Shown piece after piece: positions 22,705 to 32,298 of a DNA stretch of 64,000 nucleotides. A program made the position numbers and the translations under genes. Positions within the stretch are counted from its first letter, which is position 1. Every line of letters begins with the position of its first letter. Origin of the DNA: Aureobasidium sp. EXF-3400 (lineage: Eukaryota; Ascomycota; Dothideomycetes; Dothideales; Saccotheciaceae); NCBI GenBank assembly GCA_024195585.1, contig SWBL01000081.1, positions 96,819 to 160,818 on the forward strand, written 5' to 3'. The notes below the pieces were generated by a model, which was given only the letters and a program-made list of their open reading frames with translations, was not told the DNA's origin and ran no database searches.

Positions 22705-24788
22705 TCAAATTGTCCAGTCGAAATTGACAAAATTTTGAGCACCGGAGAACCAAGCCTCAAAACCGCTTGGAAGCGTAAAGTTCAAATTGTTGGCAGGCCC
22801 ATCGATCTGATGATCTATTGTATCTGCATTTGTGTCGCTGATGGAGGCTGTTACGTACTGTCTGGCAAGCGTTAAGAATGCCTGACACAGTTCTCGCAGA
22901 TCTTTGATTGCTTCGGGTGATCTGAGCTGCATGGACTTGAGGGATGTTGTAAAATTCTGGAGCAACTCAAGGTCTCCAAGATTCGGAGATTTGATGACAG
23001 AATAGAAGAGGATAATGAAAGGTGTAAAGGGACAGTTCAGAATAGCCCAGCTGGCATAATCGTTGGCGCTGCCATTTTCACTGAACCTTGTGAGGTTCAC
23101 CATGTCTAGATGACTGCGGATGGTTGCTCGTGCAGCAGAAAGACATCTAGGATCAAGGCTGAGCAACATGTCGCTGTCTGGAGGGACGACAGCTCGATAT
23201 ATTAGGGTTTGTAAGCAGCCGATGACAACTGAGTTTGATCCGACGAGAAACGACATGTATTGTCTTCGGTAGACAGTCTCTTCGGCTATCCCTGAGTTTA
23301 CTTTCGATGTTATGTCCAGGTGTGCGGCTAGCTCCTCAACGTGTTGGAGTCTCTGCTGAGAAGAATGTTTGAGAGAACCAGGGCTGTAGAGTTGCTCGTA
23401 TATCAAACCATGTACAGAAGCAATCTCGATCATTGTTCGAAACCACAGATACCAGCCTCTGAAGTCTGACTGAAGAGGCTCGCTCGGGTAGCCAACAGTG
23501 ATATCCTTGTCTCGAAGGACAGCTGACCGACCGAGGCGTAACGATAAACACTTGTCATAGTAGTATATGACCCAGAACAGAATTGTTTGAGCTTGAGTCT
23601 GTTTCGGATTTTGATCAGACAGTCTATGCCATCCGAGTGCTTGGACCATGGTGCATGCCATGGAGACCATCGGCCAAGCTGATGCATGATCACCTTTCTG
23701 GATTGCGTGACTGGCGCCGAACACTACCGCCAGCATGTTCTCAGTGGACGGCGAAGATAGCATACTGTAAGATCGCAGGCAGTGCTCGAAGAACTCGAGG
23801 AAACGCTTGCTGGGAGACCAGAGGAGAGAATCCTTGTGGAATTTGCGCGCAGTTAGATACTCACAAAACATGTAATGTAGTGCACCGCACACAATCGTTT
23901 TTGTGGCCATTGAGCAGGTGTCGAGGTTCTTATAAAGCTGATCAACAAGTTGCAAGAACTCCGAAGGCGTAAAAAAAGGTGACCAGATTAGAAAGAAGAG
24001 ACTGTCACAGGCTTGGACTTCGTGTACCACTCCCAGAACGGTACGATAAGGAGGCAGATACTCGGGTGTAAGGTTTGTCGGTTCAATACTGGGGACAGCA
24101 TACGAGAGACCGAATCCGTCTGTGGAACGATGGTGCATAGCACTATGCAAGACCTCGAGGGCTGACTTGATCTCTAGGTTGTTGCGCAATGACGGACTCG
24201 ATTGCAACAAACGCTCAACGTCGTGTCGAGCTTTCCGAGAATGCGCGAGCAGCGATGATTCACCGACAAAGGATGTACGCTGGTCACTGTCGTCGTCTAC
24301 AGAGTTGATTGGCAAATGCACCGGGGTAGAAGATGTTGAGTCCGCGGGAACCTGCAGCTGCTGTCTGTTCATAAGGACATGAAGCATCTTGTTAGTCTCT
24401 GTAAGTAGCGCCTCAATACTATGCAGACGTTCTTCCATCGAATCGATCTTCCGTTCATATTAGTTCGAGATCAGCACTCTCTGACGCTTGACCTGGGGTC
24501 TGTCGTGGGTGGTAATACATGATACTGTTGCAGCTACACAGTTTGCGCAAGGTGTGGACCTGTCGCAACGAATCTGATTCTAACTCAACACAACATTCAG
24601 AGGGGGTTGATTATGGCCCTTCTTACCTTGCGCGCTCGACAGTGATCACACTGACAAGGCTGAATGATTAACGACGCGTTCATATGCAATGTGCTGGAGT
24701 CAACACTCACAGCGCGACCAATCTGCACCCGAGCCGTCTCGGCACTGACATCAGCATCAGATTCCAGTGTGTGCTTTCTCGAATCCAT
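22705..24788 (-). pseudogene. Zn2Cys6 fungal transcription factor interrupted by an in-frame TAA
   Basis: Exons 24788-24711, 24659-24627 and 24573-22705 assemble a canonical Zn2Cys6 cluster: Cys residues at 30, 33, 40, 46, 49 and 56 with CDHCRARK and RCDRSTPCANC. After the linker VKRQRVLISN a TAA stop occurs at 24462-24460. The frame then resumes in the typical coiled linker (YERKIDSMEERLHSIEALL) and stays open for 584 residues of fungal_trans middle-homology domain. The linker homology on both sides shows that the stop is internal to the coding sequence. Introns have good borders (GTGAGT...TCAG and GTAAGA...TCAG). Either the DNA-binding and effector halves are now separated, or it is a sequencing error or a readthrough stop. 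A start at 24438 would make a regulator without a DNA-binding domain. Confidence 0.75.
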
Positions 24789-25051
24789 GAAACCTCGATA
24801 ATGCTGTACTGGGAACGAGTAAGAAGAGAAGCAGAGATGGGAAAGGATGCTGCGGGATGCGCGGCATGCGGCGACGTTGATCATCGTTGACAACACCATG
24901 ACGTCGTTGTTGCCAACAAGCCCCAAACAAAATCTCAGGAAGCGTCGTCGCTCCGATCCTGTCGCATCACAAGTCCTTCGCTGGTGACAATCATAAAAAC
25001 AGCAAGCAGACAGAATGATTTGGATTCTCGCATTATTTCTATCGAAGCATC

Positions 25052-26098
25052 TCAATGCTGCCCAACAGTTTGCAAAAACATTAACCCAGTCCCTTCTAAG
25101 CACCCGATATACTCGGCTTGAAACTCGTTCGACTTCAATATCAGTAGTTCCACATAGAGCTCCGCCTTGCCGATACCTTCCATAGGACCACCTGGGCCAT
25201 ACATCTCCATCACGGTTTTTCTCAGCTGCACATGCCCTTTGGAAGCACGTCCAGATGCTTCAAAGTGAGCAAGGTCAAGGAAATATGCCAGCTGATCAGT
25301 CTCAGCAGCATCCGAATCGTTCAGCTTCGAGTCCTGACTGACGTGTGTCGAAAAAGCAAGTACACCGTTCTTCTCCCGACGCGAGTCAAGGTGCTCAATC
25401 CAAGATCTTGCATGTGGCGCGACTTTCTCAAGCCAAAGACCTAACTCCTCTTGAGCAACATTGGGCTGGCGCTGTCCTTCCCGGACAAAGCATATGTTGT
25501 TAGGGACGCCATCCACACGCACACGGCCGAGTCGAATCTTGTTTGAGTTTCGTGGGCCTTCTGGTGGGATATCGAGAATGCGGCTATTCGGAGCAGTTTT
25601 CGCTTTTGAGGCTGTCACGTACGGCGAGGTGAATGTGTCGTCTTTGGACCCGATTCTATGCCGGTAGACGCCCCAATAGCCCTCGTCATTACTTGCTCGT
25701 AGCTTGTCGATGAGCCTAGTGAGGCCCCAGCGAAAGTCTTGATTGGCTGCGAACATGTATCGCGAAGTAGGGACTGTCATAACTTCGCGCCAGACTCCGG
25801 CATCGTCAGAGAGATTGTCCCAGAACTGTCGCACAGAGCTTGAAGCAGCCCAAGTCTTGTATCGTTTGACGTCGAGCCAGTAAGCAACAAAAGTCGTGGC
25901 ATGTGGTTTGTCCTCAGCTTCAAGATTATGACTTTCATCAACAAGCATATCAACCTGTCCTGCTGATGCATTCAAAAGCTTGTGGAGCTCATTGATGATG
26001 AATTTTTTGCTGTCGGTCAGATGGGACCGATGTTGAACGCCGAAAACACCATAAACGAAGAGGTGTTTTATCCCCTCCCAGTCAGCGAGGAAAACCAT
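25052..26098 (-). CDS. Haem-containing aldoxime dehydratase (phenylacetaldoxime dehydratase family)
   Basis: Single frame of 348 residues. The family (Oxd; haem-dehydratase) removes water from aldoximes to give nitriles. Visible family features are VYGVFGVQHRS near the N-terminus, the EGYWGVYRHRI segment holding the conserved Arg, and the region AHFEASGRASKGHVQL, whose last His aligns with the haem-ligand His of bacterial Oxd. From memory of OxdRE, the distal Ser and the acid-base His appear replaced (EGQ and LYVEL here). The N-terminus is about 25 residues shorter than usual; I could not find an upstream exon that keeps frame. It is divergent from a Zn2Cys6 regulator, and a nitrilase lies beyond, which supports an aldoxime-nitrile role. 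Confidence 0.8.
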   Translation of the reverse strand: MVFLADWEGIKHLFVYGVFGVQHRSHLTDSKKFIINELHKLLNASAGQVDMLVDESHNLEAEDKPHATTFVAYWLDVKRYKTWAASSSVRQFWDNLSDDAGVWREVMTVPTSRYMFAANQDFRWGLTRLIDKLRASNDEGYWGVYRHRIGSKDDTFTSPYVTASKAKTAPNSRILDIPPEGPRNSNKIRLGRVRVDGVPNNICFVREGQRQPNVAQEELGLWLEKVAPHARSWIEHLDSRREKNGVLAFSTHVSQDSKLNDSDAAETDQLAYFLDLAHFEASGRASKGHVQLRKTVMEMYGPGGPMEGIGKAELYVELLILKSNEFQAEYIGCLEGTGLMFLQTVGQH

Positions 26099-26264
26099 TG
26101 TTCGATCAAGTTTCTAAGGTGATAGTATGATAGGTGTGGGAAAAAGGTAGTCAGCAACCTACTTTGGCTCAGCATGATGACCGTCACTTATATTAGATCA
26201 AGCTGGAGACTTGATGAGCATCCAGGCCACACCGACCTGCTTCTCCGCACATGACTATCCAGCG

Positions 26265-26283
26265 TGCGGATTGTTCAACCGCA
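26265..26283. promoter_or_regulatory. CGG-N9-CCG palindrome, copy 1
   Basis: TGCGG-N9-CCGCA in the divergent promoter between the aldoxime dehydratase and its regulator. Half-sites and spacing match the copies at 26327 and 29004. Inverted CGG triplets are the usual target of Zn2Cys6 dimers; binding by the local factor is inferred. Confidence 0.65.
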
Positions 26284-26326
26284 TGGTTCATGTAGAGGAA
26301 AGAGTGATGTTCGTCGTCAGGCGGGG

Positions 26327-26345
26327 TGCGGATGCGACTTCCGCA
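26327..26345. promoter_or_regulatory. CGG-N9-CCG palindrome, copy 2
   Basis: TGCGGATG-N5-TCCGCA, followed two bases later by TCAGATA. The same arrangement, including the trailing TCAGATA, occurs before the nitrilase gene. It lies about 230 bases from the dehydratase start and 210 bases from the regulator start. Confidence 0.7.
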
Positions 26346-26553
26346 TGTCAGATAGAGTTTGGCGGTGCAAATCAGGGTCCAGGTGGGGTACGCGTTCCGC
26401 GATAAACCAGGCCCTATCGAGACTTTGCTTCTTACAATCTTGTGACAACTGAATAGCATATTGTCGTACAATATCTTGCTGTTTAACCGAAGTGCCTTCG
26501 TAATCTTCGTTGCGGAGCTGTCATCCGCATGCCCATGCCGGAGTCATCTCATC

Positions 26554-28783
26554 ATGAATCAGAACGATGTAGGGCCGCGAATTCGCATTCGGATTGCTTG
26601 TGAAGAATGTCGAAGAGGCAAACGAAAGGTACACGCATCTCCCCAAACATCAGTTGTTCCAAGACTAATTCTTGATTGCAGTGCGATGGACAGAAGCCAA
26701 GATGTACTCTCTGCACAAGATCTGATCGGACTTGCCAGTATGCCTCAGAAGAATCCAGAAAGTAAGCAGCATAAGAATCGATAATTGGTGTAGAGTTGAC
26801 CTATCCTTAGGCGCATATATCAAAATGGAGACCTTGTTACGTCTCTACGGGAAGAGATCAGATCACTACGCACGGCATTGAATGAAACGAACGCTCAGAA
26901 CATCAGACATTCCACTGATGATCAAACGATTGATGATAACATAGCAGCCCATTCTGCTTCACATCTGGAGCCTGATTTGGAAGGTCGTCAAACTCCTTCA
27001 TGGGAGGATCGCTCTTTTGAGAGTAGATCTTCGCAGGCCATGAACGAGCTCTCTTCATTGATGCTTCAGCTCGATGTTGCCGATATTGGTGAGCCCTCAT
27101 TTACGCTCTCTTCAAACAAGGCGCGTGAGGAGATCTTCCCAAACATCTCCACAGCAAGACCAAACCCTGATTCAAACAATGGTGCCATACTCTCGACGGA
27201 CAACCAGAAACAGCTGGTCAAATGCTTCACTGGCGAGTTCAATCGATTTCATCAGTTTCTGGACCCACATGAAGCTGAAAGCTTGATCCTTTCAATTCCT
27301 GATGCAAAAGATTCTGATCTGAGCTTCAGAAATAACGCCCTATTAGCAGTTGCTGCATTCTGTTCTGACGTGCCGCTGCTAAACGACTTACAAGAGCACT
27401 TTTTCACAAAAGCTGAAAGCCTTGTACTTCAGTCCATCAGGGAGATGCCAAGTGATCTTGTGGTACAAGGACTTGCGTTATTAGCTTGGATAGAGCTGAA
27501 TCGGGGCTCGGACAGTATGGCATACAACTGGATTGGTAAGTGATAACAGAGTTGAAGTAGCTCTGGACTGATGTATGATTAGCCATGGCTACCGGTCAAG
27601 TGTTGCACCTAGGATTACACGCAAGTGCTCTGAAATCGACACGACTTTTACACGATCAGAATCAGATGATACAGCAACGTCGGGTCAGATCATTTTGGGC
27701 ATACTTTTCAGTGGACAGGTACATTCTAGGCTCATGATATAGTTTTGACAGGAAGGAAAACTAACAATAGTTCTCTAGGCTTGTGACGTCTAGTCTCGGC
27801 ATGAACTGCACCATGCATTGGCAGAGGGTCAAGTCGCCATCCTTCACTACTATCATTTCGACCACTCCTTCGGTAGATGAGTGGGCACATGAACGATTCT
27901 GTGAGATGTGGCATCTTTGGGACTCCTGCATGGATCAAGGGTGAGCTAAGTGATTGCCTGGTCCAACGTGCGTTGCTGATATCAAACCAGACACGCTTTT
28001 GGTTGGTACAAACTCAGCCAAGCCGAGAAAGAAAAACTCGTCTTGCATTCTCATCAAGCTCTGGTGAAATTCAGCGAGGAAAACGACGCGTTTCTCCGCG
28101 TCCATAGAGAATATATGCCCGAGACAGCGGTCTGGCTACAACTTGCATACAATGCTGCTCTCATCCTCATACATAGACCACTGCTTAGCGAAGCAAGCAC
28201 CACCAAACTTGGTAGATTTTCTCTTACAGTGGCTACGACTGCCGCTTCGACCATATCCCGCATACTTCGAGAACTCGGCACTGCTCAAGGATTCATGGCA
28301 ATCGCACCTCAAGTCATTGACTACATCTCTATTGCTGCCATCATGCATTTGCTCAATGCGACTTCTGGGAGAAACAGATTAGGCCGTCAGTCCGCAAATG
28401 GTCTCCGCACTTGTGTACATGCACTATCCAGTATGAGCTCTAAGTGGAGAACTCGATCCCAAAATTCTCTTCAACATATTCAAAATCTTGCTCAGCGATG
28501 GGAAGTCGTTTGGGCACTTCCTTTACAGTATACCCAAGCTCTGCCTCCCGACAACAACTCCTCAACATCAAGAACGTATGATTATGGTGCTGGGCGTGGA
28601 GCTGGAAAAGCGTCTAGCGTTTATAAGATTTTCGACGACACCGCGTTAGATGCAGCTGTTCAGGGACTTTGGGACTTAGAAGGAGTTGCAGATCAAGACT
28701 GGATCTTGGACAATGCTCAAAGCATGGAGAATAACTATCTTGACTTCTGGGATTCTAATTGGCAGCTCGCTGGAGGGGAATAG
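26554..28783 (+). CDS. Zn2Cys6 fungal transcription factor, probable regulator of the aldoxime-nitrile genes
   Basis: Six exons (26554-26628, 26682-26761, 26811-27535, 27583-27718, 27779-27940, 27991-28783) give about 656 residues, with every junction in frame. The Zn cluster has Cys at 16, 19, 26, 33, 36 and 43 (ACEECRRGKRK, CDGQKPRCTLC). A coiled linker follows, then the fungal_trans domain with LNRGSDSMAYNWIG, RSFWAYFSVDR and ILIHRPLL. The end is acidic. The gene is divergent from the aldoxime dehydratase and followed by the nitrilase on the same strand, so it most likely controls both. Two CGG-N9-CCG palindromes in its own promoter suggest autoregulation. Confidence 0.88.
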
Positions 28784-29181
28784 TGGCATTTCTACTGTAA
28801 TCGTTTGATAATCCCTCATTCCAGGTGCTTCCACCAATGCCTTCGGGCCCAAACGCTTCATTCCATTTGATCCATGATAAGCGGAGTGAGCTGTCTGCTG
28901 TTGATATTTCTCAGTTGATCGGCGGGGTAGATAACAACCTTGCCGAGGCAGATAAGAGATAGGCGTGCAGGTGACTGCCGGGTCAAACCTTCGTTTCGTA
29001 GCGTGCGGATGTCACATCCGCAGCTCAGATACGTGGGGTATGGTCGACGAACAGATGTGTATTTGATGTCTGACCTTACACCAAAGCTTAGTTTACCCAG
29101 CTTGTTATAAGACGTGGCATCCCTCATGTTACACTGACATCCTTGTCAAACTTGTTGACCACCAATTCGAATTTCTTGATT
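28784..29181 (+). promoter_or_regulatory. Nitrilase promoter region
   Basis: About 400 bases between the regulator stop and the nitrilase ATG. It contains the third CGG-N9-CCG palindrome, about 160 bases before the ATG. No other feature is seen. Confidence 0.5.
29004..29022. promoter_or_regulatory. CGG-N9-CCG palindrome, copy 3
   Basis: TGCGGATG-TCA-CATCCGCA, the most symmetrical copy (8-base perfect arms), followed two bases later by TCAGATA as in copy 2. Confidence 0.75.
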
Positions 29182-30280
29182 ATGTCTAAATCAACAACTC
29201 GTGTCGCCGTCGCCCAGTATGAACCTGAATGGCTTGACCTTCGCAAGTCAGTCGACAAGACATGCAAGATCATAGAAGAAGCAGCTTCCGGTGGAGCAGA
29301 GCTCGTCACCTTTGCTGAGGCATTCATTCCTGGCTATCCAGCTTGGATTTGGTAATACTCCTGCCTCTCAAGCGCATATCAAAACTTACACCACGCGAGC
29401 AGGACACGTCCATTGGATCCCATGCTTTCTACAAAGTACATACAGAATTCATTGGCTGTCGACTCGGACGAGATGAGAGAGATACAAGACTGTGCTGCTC
29501 GCAACAAGATCGTAGTATCACTTGGATTCTCCGAGAACGACAACAACTCTGTGTACATTGCACAAGCACTCATTGACGTTGATGGCAAGATGCTGATGCA
29601 CCGTCGCAAACTCAAGGCTACACATATGGAGCGAACAATTTTCGGCGATGCATCAGGAGACAGTCTGTCGAATGTTGCAACTACGAGTATCGGCAAGAGA
29701 ATTGGAACTCTGGCTTGTTGGGAACATGCTCAGCCGTTGTTGAAGTACAACACCATCTCTCAGAAGGAAGAGATTCATTGTGCTGCTTGGCCTCCGATTG
29801 TGCCTCATGACAATGGTCCTGGTCTATGGTCGCTGTCCAAAGAAGGTGAGGGTGTGACGATCCTCTTGTGTTAGTTGACAACGACTGACAAGAATCGCAG
29901 GATGTCAAAGTCTTTCTCAGGTCTATGCCATCGAGTCGCAGACATTTGTGCTACATGCCACGACGGTGATTTCGGAGAAAGGCGTCAAGATCATGTCAAC
30001 CGAAGCTGGTCTCCTCATGAACAGTCCTGGAGGAGGCAATTCGGCCGTCTTCGGACCTGATGGCAGATTGCTGACTGAACCCCTGGACTCGGCAACAGAG
30101 GGTCTTGTATTTGCTGATCTTGACCACACTACAGCCATCTTTGCAAAGAGTTTCTTGGATATCTGTGGACATTATAGTAGACCGGACCTGTTGTGGCTTG
30201 GCTGTGATACGCGAAAGAAGCTGCCTAGGGTTGTGGCTCCCAATCCAGGAAATGCGAAGTCTGAGAAATTGTTTGCGTAG
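29182..30280 (+). CDS. Nitrilase (aliphatic/aromatic nitrile aminohydrolase)
   Basis: Exons 29182-29351, 29403-29845 and 29901-30280 give 330 residues, the usual nitrilase length. The catalytic triad is complete: Glu46 in [13 protein letters not shown], Lys in [12 protein letters not shown], and Cys162 in TLACWEH. The sequence belongs to the true nitrilase branch rather than to omega-amidases (Nit2) or carbamoylases. It converts R-CN to R-COOH and ammonia in the cytosol. Next to an aldoxime dehydratase and a shared palindrome, it should act as the second step of an aldoxime-nitrile pathway. Introns have consensus borders. Confidence 0.92.
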
Positions 30281-30994
30281 CTGCCTGCCATGTACCATGT
30301 TAGGGGGTCTCAGGGTTGATATTGGCGCCTGTACTTAGCAGCCATTCGTTTATTTAGCGGCTTGAGGGTTGCGCCTCTGGTGGCCAGTATCTGCACAATT
30401 TCCGTGTGACCCTTGTCGGATGTCCAAAGCTGATGGTAGTGCCTTGCGAAACCAGTAACTCGAAGCGTGGAAGAAAGCGCCCGGCTGAAGCAGCATGTGC
30501 GCTCTTGACACCTCCTTATACTGCAATATCCGATAACTAGGATCCGCGAAGTGCTAGGGGAAGACTGTTAAGTGACCCTCTTTGCTGAAGCGAGTCTTTT
30601 ACTTTGACAAAATCGTACTGTACCACTCCTCCGTCGTTTCCATCGGGGTCTCTGACCACCGCATTTCCCAGACGAGCATTTTGAAGGAATTGGGAGTTAC
30701 AGATTTTGGCACACGGGGAGGTCTGATCTCAGCAACAGGCACACTGTCTTGCGACTTCCGTTTTTGGCGCGTAAGGTCCAAACTGCGGAGAACTAGCTCA
30801 ACATCTTGGTAACAAACTCAAACTTGCTCTCAAAGACCATCGAGCTGAGCCGCTTATCACGGCTGACAGGTAAGTTGATCTGTTCGATAAGACTCATTCT
30901 CCTGGACATATCTTCTATCGACATCAAAACCTTGCGACATTCATCTCTGACCACATCACTGTCGCATGACTCGGCTCTAGAGAACACGAAAACC
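30281..30994. other. Intergenic, about 700 bases
   Basis: No supported gene. An in-frame upstream ATG at 30806 could extend the next gene by 63 residues of unremarkable composition. Confidence 0.35.
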
Positions 30995-31672
30995 ATGGCT
31001 ACACCGTATCAGATTTCAGACTCTCCACCGACGTACGCAATAGCTCTGTTCGATGCGCTTGAAGAGAGAATAGCAAGATTACGGCAACAACTGAGGACTC
31101 TACACGGAGATTTGACGCTCCAGTGTCGCGAAGATCTAGAATCTCCGCCAGCGTATGCAACAGCTGTTGCTCAAAGCCTCCAAGAGGAAGGAATAACGAG
31201 ATTCTCTGGTCTTCCGCCTCATACACGCACAAGGACTTCGCCCCTAGAAGCCTTGCTGCCTCGACCTTCACCACACCATGAGTCGCTGCCTCGAGCGAAG
31301 ATAAGGCCACCTAATAGACAACAGACAAGATCGACGCCTCGAGATCGGATGAAGCTCACGTCTCGAGAAAGCTTTCCAGCTCCGGCTCAAGCAGGAACGA
31401 AACTCCCGCTTCGAAAAGACTTGCCACCTCCGGCTCGACCGAAAACAAGGCCAGAACCTCGACCACGCCCAAGATATTGCCACTACGACCGCGCTGATAA
31501 TGTTGAAGAGAACATCAAACTCATCTGTAAGGGTGTGTCGTGGCTAGCAAAGAAAGTGGTCAAAGTCTTACGCCTCGTAAAATGGAAATACCGGCAGAGA
31601 CGGCAGCAGAAACCTGGAGTAACAGAAGTGGAGAACCATAGGAATGAGGTGAGATGTGTGAAACAACTATGA
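30995..31672 (+). CDS. Unknown basic protein with two PPxY motifs
   Basis: Single exon of 225 residues. Two similar blocks occur in the first 75 residues, SDSPPTYAIALFDALEE and LESPPAYATAVAQSLQEE, each with a PPxY motif and a short helix, so they look like an internal duplication. PPxY motifs bind WW domains, for example of Rsp5-type ubiquitin ligases. The middle is rich in Pro and Arg and probably disordered; the C-terminal 60 residues are strongly basic. I do not recognise a family. It sits between the nitrilase and the transporter, with no visible functional tie. Confidence 0.5.
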   Translation: MATPYQISDSPPTYAIALFDALEERIARLRQQLRTLHGDLTLQCREDLESPPAYATAVAQSLQEEGITRFSGLPPHTRTRTSPLEALLPRPSPHHESLPRAKIRPPNRQQTRSTPRDRMKLTSRESFPAPAQAGTKLPLRKDLPPPARPKTRPEPRPRPRYCHYDRADNVEENIKLICKGVSWLAKKVVKVLRLVKWKYRQRRQQKPGVTEVENHRNEVRCVKQL

Positions 31673-32298
31673 GGCCAAGCCCTTCTAGCTGGTGATGTAC
31701 TTGTTGAGCACTGGCGGCTGCCTTTGCTATTGTGCACGGCGCCCCCAGCATTAGCATCGCCAGGAATCTTCGAGATAAGGACAAGGACCAATTGGCAAGA
31801 CAGTAGCGTTTTCAACTAGGACCAATACTATTCACTTCTGCTTTCCTTGTTTATCTCTATTGTATACCTATAATGGGATAGGTATTATACACGGCTTAGC
31901 CATATTTCTCCAGAGACGCAAGCTCCGATGCCCACAAGGAGGCCAACTGAAGAACACATTCCTTGAGCCGTGCTCGCTGTGGTTGTTGACCCGCACTCTC
32001 CAGCTGGTAGAGAAGCAATCGCAAGAGGTGTTTACCCATCCGACTCCAGGGGTAACTATGCAAAATTCTGGTCAAACATCATTTTCCCGGCCACTCTTTC
32101 GCATGGGAGGGCTGTGATCCATGCGACTGTATAACCCTCGGCGCTTGCAGGATTAGTGGTGGAAGACATTTATCTGTGGGCTGATCAATTCTCAAGGTCG
32201 ATTGAGAACTGATGCTCAGATCTGCATCTCACTGGGTGCAGCAGAGGGACTGCCTAACGACCGTCTTTGCAGCGATCATGATCAGATCATGATGCTGT
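31673..32298. other. Intergenic, about 630 bases
   Basis: No supported gene; this is a 3'-to-3' (convergent) interval and no regulatory site is expected or seen. Confidence 0.35.

Noticed and set aside
24460..24530. Intron hiding the TAA of the Zn2Cys6 factor
   Set aside because: Possible GT donors are either inside the Zn cluster or leave introns under 50 bases, and linker homology runs across the stop.
26099..26175. Upstream mini-exon for the aldoxime dehydratase
   Set aside because: An ATG at 26175 with a GTAGGT donor and a CTTAG acceptor looks attractive, but the joined frame is out of phase by one base.
29182..30280. Nitrilase as an omega-amidase replacing HxnN
   Set aside because: The Cys motif ACWEH and the HRRKLKATH block are of the true nitrilase branch, not of Nit2-like omega-amidases.
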